Shown here piece after piece: positions 34,016-48,245 of a stretch of 64,000 nt of DNA (the stretch's first letter is position 1; the number at the start of each line of letters is the position of its first letter). The translations under genes and the position numbers were made by a program. The stretch is taken from the NCBI RefSeq assembly GCF_037893015.1, contig NC_133661.1:246027503-246091502 (forward strand), read 5' to 3'. The stretch comes from Macrotis lagotis (Eukaryota; Chordata; Mammalia; Peramelemorphia; Peramelidae). Under the pieces are notes generated by a model, which had not been told where the DNA came from, did not search any database, and saw only the letters and a list, made by a program, of their open reading frames with translations.

Positions 34016-34168
34016 GAGGCGGCTAGGTGGTGTAGTGGATAAAGCACCAGCCCTGGAGTCAGGAGTACCTGGGTTCAAATCCGGTCTCAGACACTTAATA
34101 ATTACCTAGCTGTGTGGCCTTGGGCAAGCCACTTAACCCCATTTGCCTTGTAAAAACCTAAAAAAAAA
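34016..34168 (+). mobile_element. CORE-SINE
   Basis: Complete copy. TSD aaaaaatgaaaatg at 34002-34015 and 34169-34182. Confidence 0.93.
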
Positions 34169-34359
34169 AAAAAATGAAAATGAATCATGGAGTTGATTAT
34201 TTTTAATAGAGAAAATTACATCACTATGAATTTATCAGCTAATCAGAACTGAAGTTAACTCAAATTATGTCTCCTACATTTCTGTCTTTCAGAAATCCCC
34301 TTCATTCTTGAGTTAGTCAGCAAGTAAACATTTATTAAGCATAACCTATGTGCTAATGT

Positions 34360-35000
34360 TGCGAGAAAAATTTGTGCTGCCAATAAAAATTGAGAGTTGT
34401 TGAATGTGAAGGAATTCACAACTAGCCCTAGAGTTGAAATAGTTTTTGATTTATTCCTTGAGCCTGCAGAGTTTACAGATTAAACCCTTTTTTCTGGAGA
34501 CACAGTAAGTGGCTTGAGGGCAGAGCAGATAACAAAGCACTCCGTGAGGCATCTAAGGGAGAGAAAGGAGAAGTAGCCATAAGAACTGACTTGGACTCCA
34601 GTAAGTCTAGCCATCTGGAATAGAGGCCCCTAGTATTCCAGCAGCCTAAACCAGGAGAACATGGTTCAAGCTTAGAAAGATAAATAGTATGGTCGTCATG
34701 GGGAGCAGGGGGAGGGGAGGGAGATAAAAGGAAAAAGAGACCTCTCTTCTGTTCTCGAATTTAAATGCTTTTCTGTAAGTAAGTTGGACCAGGGTGGTGC
34801 TTGGGGAATGGTTTAGCACCTGGCTCCAATATGCAGAACACAAAGGCAGTCCTCCAAGGATGGACCAAGAGTACTCATTGTGCATGGTTGAAGCAAGGAT
34901 GCACCATTCCTTCCTCTCCCAAAGTACATGACCTTTAAGCAGGTCATTTCCTGTGAAAAATAATTGTCATGCCTGCATCATCAAGCTTGGCCAAGGTCAG
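34360..35000. repeat. Candidate LTR-like repeat
   Basis: Mixed GC-richer block unlike its surroundings (gtgcttggggaatggtttag, ttcctctcccaaagtacatg, aagcaggtcatttcctgtg). The style is that of a marsupial endogenous-retrovirus LTR, but I could not define paired ends or an internal region. Confidence 0.3.
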
Positions 35001-35199
35001 AGTGAAAGTATTTTAAAGGATTTTAACAGTGCAAAAAATTACAAAATTAGTTTCCAATTACAGTATTTCCTGTGTCCATAATTCCATGTATCACTGGGAA
35101 CTATGCCAAGCACCTTTGAGCTCAAAAAACACCTCTAGATGACTCAACTGCATTATGTTCTGTCCTCAAAGACCAAAGTAACATCTGCATATACTGCTT

Positions 35200-35632
<433 letters not shown>

Positions 35633-35639
35633 TAAGTCA

Positions 35640-36640
35640 TCGAGCAAACTTGAAACCAAAGTCCCCTTTTCATTTCAGTCAAATAGAATGAGAATATATA
35701 GTATTTTTTGGCATATATGCTGTTGGGAAAATTCTTTAGATTCTTTATTAGCATAAGTAAAATAGCTTCTGCTTTTTCAAATTTTGCAAACTCAGTTGAA
35801 TGAGAGTTAACTATTTATTAATTCAACAAACATTTGTAGATTGTTTTATAAACTTAAAGACTTTCAGGAGGTGCTTAGGCGTTGGGATGTTTGAAGAAGC
35901 ACTGTGCTATAGTAGATAAATCTGATTGGTAGTAAGATCTAGTTGCAGATCCTGCATCTGCCAATTACTGCCCATGGAACCACAGCCAGTATTTTACTTC
36001 TCTGAAGTTCAATGATGTAATCCTCTTTAGAGTGAGTATTATATATTCATATTGCCCACCTCACAGGATTGTGAGGTGTGAATCTATTCAGCTGGCAGAT
36101 GTGATTCCCAAAATTGATAATAAGACTTTTTAAGTACACTTGGCATAGATAACCCAAGACTAGTAAATACCTTAAGTTTTCTAGTCCAATTGCCTGTCTT
36201 AGGATAGGAATTTTTAAAGCATTTATTTTCAAAGAGACAAAAACGATGAAGTGTAGAATGAAATAAAGAAATAGATTAATTTAGGGAAATGAGATAAGCA
36301 AAATAAAATGGTTACACCTAAATATAAATGAAATATTCCTTACTATTTTTTTACTCTTTTAGAGTATTAATACCATAAGTGCTAGAGAAAAGTCTGCTCA
36401 ATAAAATCTAGTAAAGTTCTTGACCAGTGCTGTTGAACCAAAGTTTTTTTTTTTAAACTGTGCTCCATCAATATGGACAAAAGATAAAGGGAAAGCTTAA
36501 TTATGCAAACACCAAAATCTCCATGGTTATTGGATCCTACTTAGACTATATTTAGAGTCAATAATCTATACCAGAGGTGAGCCATATTGCTACCAAAATG
36601 CTCCAAAGGGCAGGCAGAACCACTTTAAAATGTGATTGGG
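35640..36640. other. SPTLC2 intron, mostly unique
   Basis: Contains a + strand MIR at about 35890-36075 (gcagatcctgcatctgcc, ttctctgaagttcaatg). The remainder to the SINE at 36641 shows no feature. Confidence 0.6.
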
Positions 36641-36791
36641 GGGCAGCTAGGTGGTGCAGTGGATAGAGCACCAGCCCTGGAGTCAGGAGTACCTGAGTTC
36701 AAATCCGACCTCAGACACTTAATAATTACCTAGCTGTGTGGCCTTGGGCAAGCCACTTAACCCCATTTGCCTTGCAAGAACCTAAAAAAAA
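36641..36791 (+). mobile_element. CORE-SINE in SPTLC2 intron
   Basis: Complete, close to consensus. TSD aatgtgattggg at 36629-36640 and 36792-36803. Confidence 0.95.
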
Positions 36792-36803
36792 AATGTGATT
36801 GGG

Positions 36804-37726
<923 letters not shown>

Positions 37727-38083
37727 TAAAATTACCTTGATTCATTCATTTTTTTAAACTTCAGTTTGACTAGTATTCAACATAGATGTTAGTGATATAT
37801 AACTTTTCGCATTTCTTTTCTAATACCTGCTTTCTTAGATCAGACAAGCAGGAAAGTATTCAGGAACCTGGAGAATATGTTTCCTTGTTCTTACAAAGGT
37901 TGACATAAATTTGAGTTCCTTTCTGCTCATGTCATCCTCATCTTAATTCATCCCCTTATTTTAACAGAGATACTTCATGGTACACCACTAGTTTAAAGGT
38001 AGAAACGAAACTTCAACACTAATGCCCTGATTCCCAGCCCTAGGTTCTTTCTTATATACAATATTGAGTCCTTCTTATAATTT

Positions 38084-38244
38084 ATTTTTTAGGGTTTTTT
38101 TTTTTTGCAAGGCAAATGGGGTTAAGTGGCTTGCCCAAGGCCACACAGCCAGGTAATTATTAAGTGTCCGAGGCCTGGATTTGAACCCAGGTACTCCTGA
38201 CTCCAAGGCCGGTGCTTTATCCACTACGCCACCTAGCCGCCCCA
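38084..38244 (-). mobile_element. CORE-SINE in last SPTLC2 intron
   Basis: Complete reversed copy. TSD agtccttcttataattt at 38067-38083, with one or two changes at 38245-38261. Confidence 0.92.
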
Positions 38245-38261
38245 AGTCCTTCCTATAATTA

Positions 38262-38938
38262 GTTACAATTCTATTAATCCTGAAGAAAATGTCTGTAATT
38301 TTGCAGTCAGTTTTTTTAATATTTAAAAATTTTCAAATTCTTAGGGTTTTTTAAAGATCTCTTTTGTATTTCAACAAAGTATAATGACTAGAATTTTTTA
38401 AAATATGCTTTTTTTGTGTAAATCCTTACAATTACTTTAACTTTGAGCTTAGCTCAGTGACCTTATATGTTCCAGTTTTTTTGGTCTCTAATCCAATTTC
38501 TGGAAATACTATATAGCCTCCTATTCTGTAAAGACATAATGGATTTAAGATCATTGAGCTCAAGTAGATTTAATGCCTCAGGCTAGATTTTAGGGAAGTC
38601 AGTTGCATTTTATTTCCTGGCCTACCCTTGTACTTTCCTTTTAAACAGCAATTTTAAGAGTGCATTGCACACTTCGAACACTACTGTGACTACAATGGAA
38701 AGTATGACCAACTCCAAAAAACAAATTAGATATGTCCAATATAACTGGAGAGTTTCTGGTTCAATCAGGGTAATTCTAGAAGATGAATATAATTGATTCA
38801 TTTTTACACTGCATTTGAAATGTTCATGTCTCACAGCCTTTGATGGGAATAGGCTCTTCTCATGGGTAAACTGATTATGAAATAAAATAAAAATTAAATT
38901 AAAATTACATACTTTTTGAACAATGACTTTTTTCGAAC
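38262..38938. other. Last SPTLC2 intron, no recognisable feature
   Basis: AT-rich; a short minus-strand frame here looks like chance. Confidence 0.5.
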
Positions 38939-38955
38939 AAGACTGAATAAATTAG

Positions 38956-39124
38956 GGCGGCTAGGTGGCGTAGTGGATAAAGCACCGGCCTTGGAGTCAG
39001 GAGTACCTGGGTTCAAATCCAGTCTCGGACACTTAATAATTACCTGGCTGTGTGGCCTTGGGCAAGCCACTTAACCCCATTTGCCTGCAAAAAAAAAAAA
39101 ACAACAACTAAAAAAAAAACAAAG
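38956..39124 (+). mobile_element. CORE-SINE in last SPTLC2 intron
   Basis: Complete copy. TSD aagactgaataaattag at 38939-38955 and, with one change, 39125-39141. Confidence 0.94.
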
Positions 39125-39141
39125 AAGACTGAATAAGTTAG

Positions 39142-40613
39142 ATTTGTTTTAAGGGATTAAATTTTACTTTCATAATTCATATATTTGTATTTCAAAGATA
39201 ATGTTAAAGAACAAGCTGGGATTGGGCTCTAATAATTCATTTCTAATTCATGAGAAATTCTTATAAGGTCTTCTTTTCTGTATAAGTAGAATGTAATTAT
39301 TTGATGATTTTCCTGAATAAAGCAAGAATTATCTTAAATCATTATCTGATTTCAAATTCTGAAATCATTGTTCCTAAAGGAGCTTGGCCATCTCTAAATT
39401 GATATAAATATTCCAAAATAAAAGAATAAAGGGAAGAGTGAGGGGGACTAGCCCAGTGGGAGGGTTATCTGGAATACTCCCTTCTCCAGTGTACTACATT
39501 CAACCCTACCATTTAACAGCATAGTGTTTTCCTTCAGACATTCAGAGTAGACTATTTGTTGTTAAATGTTGACATATATGTAATGCTTCCTTATTCCTGT
39601 TCTTATTAAATAAACCCACGCAATGGACATTAGTTTTCAGTTACAATTTATAGCTGTTTTATGTAAATAGAACTTCCTTGCCTGGAATATTTGGCATGGG
39701 ATCACAGGGAAACCTTGAAACCTGTATCCCTTTGGGCCAGTGTGGGTTTTTTCTTTCGTTTTATGGTGATGAAAAATATTACACTCTTCTGAAGTCAGAG
39801 TTCACAAATGCCATTTCCTTTGTGGTCTTGGCAAGTCACATGGTCCTTTTCATTTAAATTAATAAAATCCTAAATCAGAGTTTAGGAAAAAATGGTTAAT
39901 GGACTTTCCCATCTGAATTTCAAACTTAAATTGTTTCCATATGGAGCTTTTAGTTCAATATCTTCTCAAAGGTGCCCACTGTTCTTATGGCAAAGTTCAG
40001 CTTTAAGTAACCTCTCATGTTTTCTCTGTTTTGGAATGAAGAATGCCTTTCTGCTCAACCTAAGAAGCTTCAGGGACATATTTTCTTTTTTTTTTTTCTA
40101 TTTTCTTAAATGAACATTCCTATTTATTTAAGAAAAATAGTTCAGTTTAACAATTTCTTTTGTTAAAAACTAACAGTTAATCTTTTGGAGGAAGAATTTG
40201 AAAAACAGAATCTTTCAGAATAATGTTATTGCTTTTGGGCAAAAGAAAGATATTCATTCAACCTAATATGGTAAAAAGAAAAACAAACTTGGGGATTGAT
40301 GAGGGTGAAGAATACGTTGTGGACTATGGAACTGGACCTGGACCTGCCAAGAAATATTTCTATCACCTCTCATTAGAGCCACAAAAGGCACAAACACTTA
40401 CCTCTAGGAGTAGATCTAGCTCTTCTCTAATAAGATTAACTAGTTGATACTTAGCAACTCCAAGGGATAACTTACCAGACTAATGGTAAATTTTAGTTAG
40501 AGGAGTTTGACCACCCCCAGGAGATACAGCAAAAAGGCCCTGCAAACTTTGGGATATGAAATGCTTGGCACAAGAGGGGAAAGTTCAAGATCCTTTTTCA
40601 AAAATCATCTATT
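39142..40613. other. Last SPTLC2 intron, mostly unique
   Basis: No confident repeat. An open frame of 74 codons at 40223-40447 is richer in polar residues than its surroundings and is unexplained. Confidence 0.4.
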
Positions 40614-40627
40614 AAGAACCTATTTTG

Positions 40628-40772
40628 GGGGTGACCAGGTGGCACAGTGGATAGCACTGGCCCTGGAGTCAGGAGAACCTGAGTTCAAATTTGGCCTCAG
40701 ACACTTAATAATTACTTAGCTGTGTGGCCTTGGGCAATCCACTTAACTCCATTGCCTTGCAAAAAAAAAAAA
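40628..40772 (+). mobile_element. CORE-SINE in last SPTLC2 intron
   Basis: Complete copy. TSD aagaacctattttg at 40614-40627 and, with one change, 40773-40786. Confidence 0.93.
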
Positions 40773-40786
40773 AAGAACCCATTTTG

Positions 40787-41275
40787 TTTGGTACTGAGCA
40801 AAGTGAACTAAAATGAAGTTTCTTCTTTTTCCTTCAGTTTTTCCTGATGCCAGCTCTATCACTGAGAGAGTAGCATTTGAACTCATTGATTTAGAGTAAA
40901 CAATTTTGTCAGCCATTTTGAGAATGGCTTGCTCTAGGTCTGCTGTTTTGAGCTCTCATGCTCTAGTCTAGAGAAACTCCCCACCAAATTTAATTGCTTG
41001 GTCTGCACTAATAGCATTCAAAAACTGATTAAGAAGTTATCCAGTACTCTCTTAATTCATCTACTCATTTACAGGTAAAAAAGTTATTCACATGTTGAAT
41101 CTTAAAAGTAGGAGTAAAAGAGGGATAGAGAAAGAAATTGAATAAGACAAAACAAATATTCAAAGATTATAAAAATTTAAAGGCAGACAAATGTGGGAAA
41201 AGAAGATATGTGTAAAAGATTTCAGTGCATTAAAAATTTAACTGCAGAAAAATTGGTTTAATTCTTTAATGAAAG
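40787..41275. other. Last SPTLC2 intron, no recognisable feature
   Basis: AT-rich. Confidence 0.5.
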
Positions 41276-41279
41276 TTTG

Positions 41280-41605
41280 AAATGTTAACTATCCAATTGA
41301 AGCTTACAGCCTTGGAACATAACTTCTTGAATTCCTAGCCATCTTTAAAGTCCAAATCAAATGACAGTGCCTCCAGGAACCCTTCCAAGTAACATCCTCA
41401 CTCAGGCCTCATATATCATGGTTTTGTAGCTCTGACAAAAAAGACATAGTATGTAACATAACATTATATAATTCATATTTTATTCACATTGATCTTCCTA
41501 TTCTTGAGACTAGGAATCATTTTATTTCAAATTTATTGTTTCCCCTAATACTTATTATGGTACTTTATACACGGTAAATGATTAATAAATGTTAATTCTT
41601 TTTAT
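41280..41605 (+). repeat. L2 LINE relic
   Basis: Phrases in L2 order: ttaaagtccaaatcaaatg, cctccaggaacccttccaag, then the terminus ggtaaatgattaataaatg. Confidence 0.65.
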
Positions 41606-42206
41606 AGGAAGACTAGTGAGGGAGAGAATATGACTTTTCATCAGTTTGCTGGCTGAGGTTTTGGTTTTCTTGTCTTTTCCTACTTTGTTTCAGCAACTAT
41701 TAATTAAATATATGTTGTTTGGAAGGCAGCATTCTGGCAATTAGAAGTAAAAAGACAAAAAAAAAAGCAGTTCCTTCTTACAAAAATTCACTAATCCCAA
41801 GAAGAAACAAATTATATCAGTAGATTTGATGATATATTCATAGGTTCTCCAGTACATTCAAATTCATGTCCCAGTTAAGCAATACACATCCTGATTTTCT
41901 AATGTCTGATCTACATGAAGCTTAATATTATACTCTCTATACCTAATAGTGTAGTAGGCATTTTAGCTACCTACAGAAGTAAAACATAATTCCCACCTTA
42001 AAGGAAATTTTCTAAGAGAAATTTTTTTCTAGCTGTATGTACAGACTTTTTTTTGAAAACTTCAAGTAGACTAACCTCTATGAACGTAACAAAAGAGTAA
42101 ACATCAGACATATCCAATAAGGTTGACACTCCATAAGTAACTGGTGAAAGAGACATACAAGTATCCTACTAACTAGACTGATCATTTTTGTCTTTCCTCC
42201 TATCAG
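41606..42206. other. Last SPTLC2 intron with 3' splice site
   Basis: No repeat recognised. It ends with ttgtctttcctcctatcag before the final exon. Confidence 0.6.
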
Positions 42207-42326
42207 GCATTAAAGGAAATAAATGAAGTTGGGGACCTATTGCAGCTGAAGTATTCCCGTCATCGGTTGGTACCCTTGTTGGACCGGCCCTTTGATGAAA
42301 CTACATATGAAGAGACAGAAGACTGA
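42207..42326 (+). CDS. SPTLC2: SPTLC2 last coding exon with stop codon
   Basis: Follows TCCTCCTATCAG. It encodes 39 residues, [20 protein letters not shown], then [19 protein letters not shown], and a TGA stop at 42324-42326. The acidic C-terminus [13 protein letters not shown] is that of SPTLC2. Human has Asp where this has Asn in KEINEV (from memory). The three exons seen here together give the final 127 residues of the protein with correct phases, donors and acceptors, so the gene looks intact at this end. Confidence 0.97.
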   Translation, partial: ALKEINEVGDLLQLKYSRHRLVPLLDRPFDETTYEETED

Positions 42327-45300
42327 GCCCTCTTGGTGGCCTTTAAAGGACACCCTCCCTCACCCAGGACAATATGTGGCCTTTCCGAGCCCAGTCTAGG
42401 AACCACGATTTTGTGGCTGCTTCATGTAAAAGACATTTTTCTCACAATACTGAAGGTGACCACATCCAATCCAAATAGCATTTTGTAAATAGTGAAAGTT
42501 GCTTCACATTCTTTCTCTGCTGCATCTCTCCTTCAAAGAAAGGTGTCTTTGCCTACCCATCATACACACATACTCAGACACTTACTCTCAGAAAAAAAAG
42601 ATTTTGTTTTATAGTTCATATCCTGATAAAATCACGATATCCTAGCCTGCCCTATAAACCACTCCCTGACCTTGCATCTTTTTCTACCACTCTAGTCCCA
42701 GGTAATGCTTCTCTACCCACTTGTTGCTTACAGAGTAGTATTTGCAAGGAGAACTCACTCCGCTCCTCCTCCTTAGGAAGCAAGTGCCTTCCACTTATCT
42801 CCCAGCCAATCCTTGAAAGTTATTAATGTTTAAACCCTAAATTAACAAGGCAGATAATCAACCAAAGCTCATTTTCTTTAATTTTTTCTTAAGTTTAAAC
42901 ATTTGAAACTTAAGCTTTAATATTTTTTTAAGATAATAAATATTGCTGACAGGATCATTATGAAACTCCCCCTGACGTTGGACCTCCAAGATTTTGTCCA
43001 ATATCTATTTTCATCCTGGCCACCAGATGTTTCTTACTTTGCCATCAAGTGTTTCCTCATGATATTCACAAACCTAGAATATTTTTAAGCAGGACAGAAT
43101 TTTTCCCCATTTAAGCATGTTTAATATTTATGAGATAGCCACATCCCATACCTACTTAATCTCCTTTTGCCAATGAGACCCTGATTAGAGAAGGCAAGAT
43201 TCCTGTTTTGGTGTTTTGTTTACAAGCCTCTCTACACTATCAGGTGGTTTTTATGAGAGAGGGTTTTGTAAAAGAAGCACTGCTGATAGTATCATAGAGA
43301 ATAATACTATTAATATCATTGACCATGGTTCATGAATCTCTATATCTCAGAATTGTGACTGTTCACAGGAAAAGCTGTTTCCAGTCAGGACTTAGCATGA
43401 TTGAGTAAAATAAGGATAAGTTCTCTGCCTGGAATCACTCAGTATATTTCTATGAAAGGATTAACATTGCTACACTAGCTCTTTTTAAAAACATATGTCC
43501 TTCTAATTATATCCTGATCATTATTTTCCATCAAATACCTACCATATGAAAGAGATACATAGTTGCACTGGTTATTTTAACCTTCTGACACTGAGAAACT
43601 TTTCTTTTCCCTCCTTAACTAGTCTTTGTCCTTTTATTCTTAGTGGTTCAGAACGCATTCTTCTCCTCAATTGGGCTCCTTGGACCCTCTGCCAAGGAGG
43701 CCTGCTTATATGATCCATGTGTATCACAACCAGGAAGCAAATCTGCACACAGCCATTCCAAAGCTATTTGTCTTCTTTTAACCAAAGCCTAAGGGAGAAA
43801 TGTTCTTGGCTTCATTATTAACCAGAGTTAGCTTGTCTTTCAAAAAAGGGACTATCTAGTATCTCAGGTTGAAGTTGGGAAAGTAATGGAAAGGAGTAAT
43901 TTGTGTGTAGATTGTGTGTGTGTGTATGTGTGTGTGTATGTTTTGAAACCATTTGTTTTACTGGCAAAGTTTCTCATCTAAAATTCTATCCAAGCAGCTT
44001 GCCATCATCTGTACTCTTGTTTCTGAAGAAATGCTAATTTATTAAGTAGAAGGCAGAAAAAATACTATTGATGGAGTGCTTTTGTTATTTGCTTTTAGTG
44101 TAGTAAAAATGTTGATTTCCCTGGTACTCAAACTTAAAGTCTTTGGATAAAGTTCACAGTTTTGTACCTTTTTTTTTTAAAGTTTGGTAAATAGTTGAAA
44201 GGAGGTAGAAAAGACTATATGTGACATATATATATAAGTAAAGAAATGAGGAGTAACAAAAAGGAAAATAGACCTTTGGCAAAAACCAAGCAAATAACTA
44301 ACTTTTCCTAAATGAGTGCTTCCTCACTATAGCATGCCAAGCAGTAACTTCGACTCTTCAATTGAAGAGAATCTCCAAAATCTCATATGTAGATTTTCAA
44401 ATCAGCATTTTTTCTACCCTGCCTTTTACCTTGGGATAAATGAGGTGATAGCAAATGGAAATGTGCAACATTTTATGGTCAGTTTTAAAAATTGATATTA
44501 TTATGTTATAAAAAATGTAGAATAAACTTAAACAAGTTTAAACTATGGTTTTATTTATAAGGGATAAAACCCTTGTCTCATCCAGAATTCCATGCTTTCT
44601 AAGAGATGAACTGTTATTTTATTCTAACCTATGGAAGAAGTAATTACACATAATGATTGGTTGTCTCCCTTGTTGATACTGTGATACGTACAGTACAGCC
44701 AGACTTCTAGTATCTTTATTTTTTGAGTTTTTTATGTTTTGAAACAATTAAGTCTACCTGTGGAATCTGGTACACCAAGCAAAACAGGATACACTGATAC
44801 ACTGTGGTGTGGGAACCTGACAGGAGTTTTTAAGATTGATCTATCACTCTGTCACCAAAGGCTAGGATCCAAAGTACTATATTAAGCACTGCAGAATAGG
44901 CTGTTTCCTCTTTTTTTCCATCTTTATCCTCCCTCCTTCCTTCTTCTTTTCCTTCTAATTCTCTTTAGTAGACTTAATAGACAAGATATTTTGAAGTTCA
45001 TATTCTTTGGAGAATTTATCAAATCAATCTCCTCCCCCCCCCCCCCCCCGGAGAAATAGTTGTTGAATTCAAATCCAGTAGTTTTTTATTTCTACCTACC
45101 AGCAATGTGAAATCAGGTAAAACAAGTAGAAAGAAGGGGTGGGGGTGGCAACCTCTTCTGTCTTCATTTATGCTTTCACCAAACACTTCACAGAGGGCTT
45201 GTTTTAACAAAAGTAAACGTAATAATCATGAAGCATTCCTGGAGAGATTTCCTTTAGGAGTAGGAACTTGGAGAGTTTTCTGTTTGGTTTTGGATGAAAT

Positions 45301-47900
45301 TGCCTTCATTTCAGTAAAATATATTTTTAGCTCTAGACCTTTAAGGAACTGTTTATCTATGAATACATAGCCCAAGGACCAAAAATGTTTTGTTCACTTA
45401 ATTGAGTCTTTGTCATTTAAAGAGTAGTGTTTGCAAGAGAAAAGAAAATGATTGATTTTCAACATTATTTTGGAGACAAAAAGGCATTACTTTCTAGAAT
45501 TTCTCTCCCAACTTACCACTCTGAACTCTTTTATTTACCCTCTTTTGTCACTAGAGACCCTCTTTTATTCCAGTTTTTTTTAATGTTTCTTCCCCCCAGA
45601 GAAAACTGTAAGATTGTTTATGGTATTTTAGAATGTATATTTATTTCAGAAATGTTTTAAAATTATGAATTGCATACAAATATGTAGGCCTCTTCATATG
45701 CTTTTAGTTCAATTTCTTCAGGTTTTCTGATGGACTGGTATCCTTTTTTTTCCCTTTCCAACTTAATATAGCACCAGCCTCAATATATTCTGACCAATAA
45801 TCATCTGTCTATCTGAATTTACCAGAATCTACATCTGCCTCTTCTGTCCATTAGAAATACAGGAAGTATAAGGAAATTTCCTAGTTCCTTTAAAAGAAAA
45901 TCCTGTAGCCCTATTACCTACATTTCTTTCTCTTCCTAATTGGTTTGTTAACTATCTCCCTCTTTAGATTGGATATGGTAGCCATGCTACCCCATTAATC
46001 AAACCATGAGGGAAAAAAAAATTAGTCTCTCCTGGTTAGGATAGTTTGGAAGCATGGTATAAAATATCCAAAGAAACATGATTCCTATTGGGAAGTTCCA
46101 GGTTACAATGTTTATAGAACTAAGGCTATTTATTGTTCCTTACATTTCAGTTAAGACAGTACTACCTATTCCTTCTCCTGGTGCTCCATAAGTAATTTTT
46201 TTGAAATTTCTCTTTGCATAGCCTGACTCTGTGTGATGTGAAATGAATGGAACTATAGAAGTCCTTTTTCCTTGTATAGTCTCATTCAAATTGTGATTCA
46301 CGGTTAGTGTCAAATATTCCATGCTGATAACTAGGACTGGGCACCCAGTATATAAAGGGAGAACATCAAAATCAACAAGACTCAGTCCAGTTAAAGAATC
46401 TTCAGGTGTTGCTGCTACTTGTTTTACATGAGGGCACTGTTATCAGCATGCAGTTCAATCAGCAAGCTAGGAAACTGAACCCCACTTACCTGAGAGAGAC
46501 AAGCAAGTCTGTTCCCAGCCCAGCTTTATTAATATGAACTGTAATTCTCAGACTCATTTTTTTTTTGCTTTGTGCTGACACAAGTAGAATTTAGAGATTT
46601 GCTCTCCTTTATCATGCAGAACAAATGCCTGAAGCCAAGGAGTGATTTCTATTGGATTTAATTTGGTAGAAGATGTGTCCTCTGTCCTTTTTAGCCACTC
46701 CAATTTTCTGAGCTTGTACTGCTATGGATTGTATGCCTGATTTGGAGAGGGAACCAAAGGTGTTGGCTCACCTTTCTCCTGTAAGATTGCTATATTTTGT
46801 ATCCTGAGTCTAGAGTTATCTTGTTCTTAACCCATCCCAAACATAAAGAAGAAAGTAGGGAAGGGTGTAAGCAAGAAAAACTGTTTACTGTACAACACAC
46901 ATCATAAATGGCCTTAAACTGTGATTCTTTTTGGTATGATGTGTTTTCATTAACTGACCCTAAAGAATGCAGTGACTAAAACTGCAGGTACTTCTTAATG
47001 AAGGATACCTGTGGATTTGTTCTTGCTAAGCAAGTGGAAGGATAGGGAGCAGTAGAAGACAGGAGGGACATGCCTCTTTTGCTTTTTAAGTGTTTTCCCT
47101 ATGATCTCCATGGATGAGCAGGGAATATTCCTATGCATAAGTAGACCTGATTCAGTCCAAAATTTTCTTTATGTTTGATCCTACATCCAAGTCCTTCCAT
47201 GCAAAACTTGGTATTTTGGCCAGGAATTCCTGAATAATAAAGAAGGGAAAATGGTAGGAAGAAAATTAGGGCTTTTCATTGCCTGATTGGGGTAATGACT
47301 GACTTTTTCCTCTTATTCTATTAACTGGAAATGGTCCAGTAGTTGGAATAATAGGAGAAGCACAGGGTGTTTCATCACCTTTCTCAGCCAGTACCCCCAT
47401 ACAATCTTGATGATCCCTCTCTGTATGAAGGCAGCCAATATGAAGAAGACAGGTAGAAAGTATGACTTAAGAATTAGGGAAACAGCCGTTTTTTGGAACC
47501 TGAGGTGTCTGGTGGCCCAGATTTTTCCAATGCCATAGAGAGGACAAAATGGCATTGCAGAGAGTGGGTGGAATTGTCCCTCTCTAGTTCTTATAATGTA
47601 CATATATACATATCCTTGGAGGGAGGAGGGGGATAGATTGTAAATATGAGACATTTTAAATAAAATTTTGTAACTGATTCCCTTCTACCACAGAAAAATA
47701 AAGTATTTTATGCCAGATGATCTAATTTTTTTTTAATTGTGGAATGACTATGGATACAGTGGGAGGGAACTGTTCATTCAGCTTCAAAAGTGCATGTTAA
47801 ACCCTGAAGGGGAAACTGCCTGGGATAAATAAGAACAATCCATGCAAATCTATGTGTTTTGCCAAATAAAATATTCAGAAAGATGGTTTTTGGCTTCATT
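42327..47900 (+). other. SPTLC2: SPTLC2 3' UTR
   Basis: About 5.5 kb from the stop codon to the last good poly(A) signals. No CORE-SINE, L1 or L2 is recognisable in this stretch, although flanking DNA carries one every 1-2 kb. That agrees with transcribed, constrained sequence. It holds a TG repeat (about 43900-43940) and a 16-base C run (45034-45049). Internal AATAAA motifs (for example near 42940 and 44520) could give shorter transcripts. Short frames inside are not genes. The exact end is inferred. Confidence 0.75.
47697..47870 (+). promoter_or_regulatory. Cluster of poly(A) signals, likely SPTLC2 3' end
   Basis: AATAAA at 47697-47702 and 47865-47870, with another ATAAA-rich site near 47655-47665. 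The first repeats after this (L1) begin at 48246, which fits a transcript end here. The choice between the signals is not resolved. Confidence 0.55.
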
Positions 47901-48245
47901 CTTTAAACTCCTTTAAGTTTGTGAGTTTAGGAAAGAGACTTTCTAGTGGGAAGGACAAAGAGTTGATGAGATCATTTGTGAAAGCATTTTTTGAAAGTAA
48001 AAGACAAATTCAAATTGATATTTGCATGTAATAGTTGAGTTAGTAGCAAAAAATAGACTGAATTCTCAGTGGGAGGTGTTGGGAATCTCTGTAGGTAGGT
48101 CACTTGACCTGAAATATATTAAGCCTGTTTTATTTAGAATTTATTTTTTAGAGAAAATTGCTGAATTCCAATTCAGTTTTTTTAATTATCCAGTCAAGCA
48201 AGCAATTTCTGAGTGAGAATCTTCCTGGCAACCTTCTGACTGATT

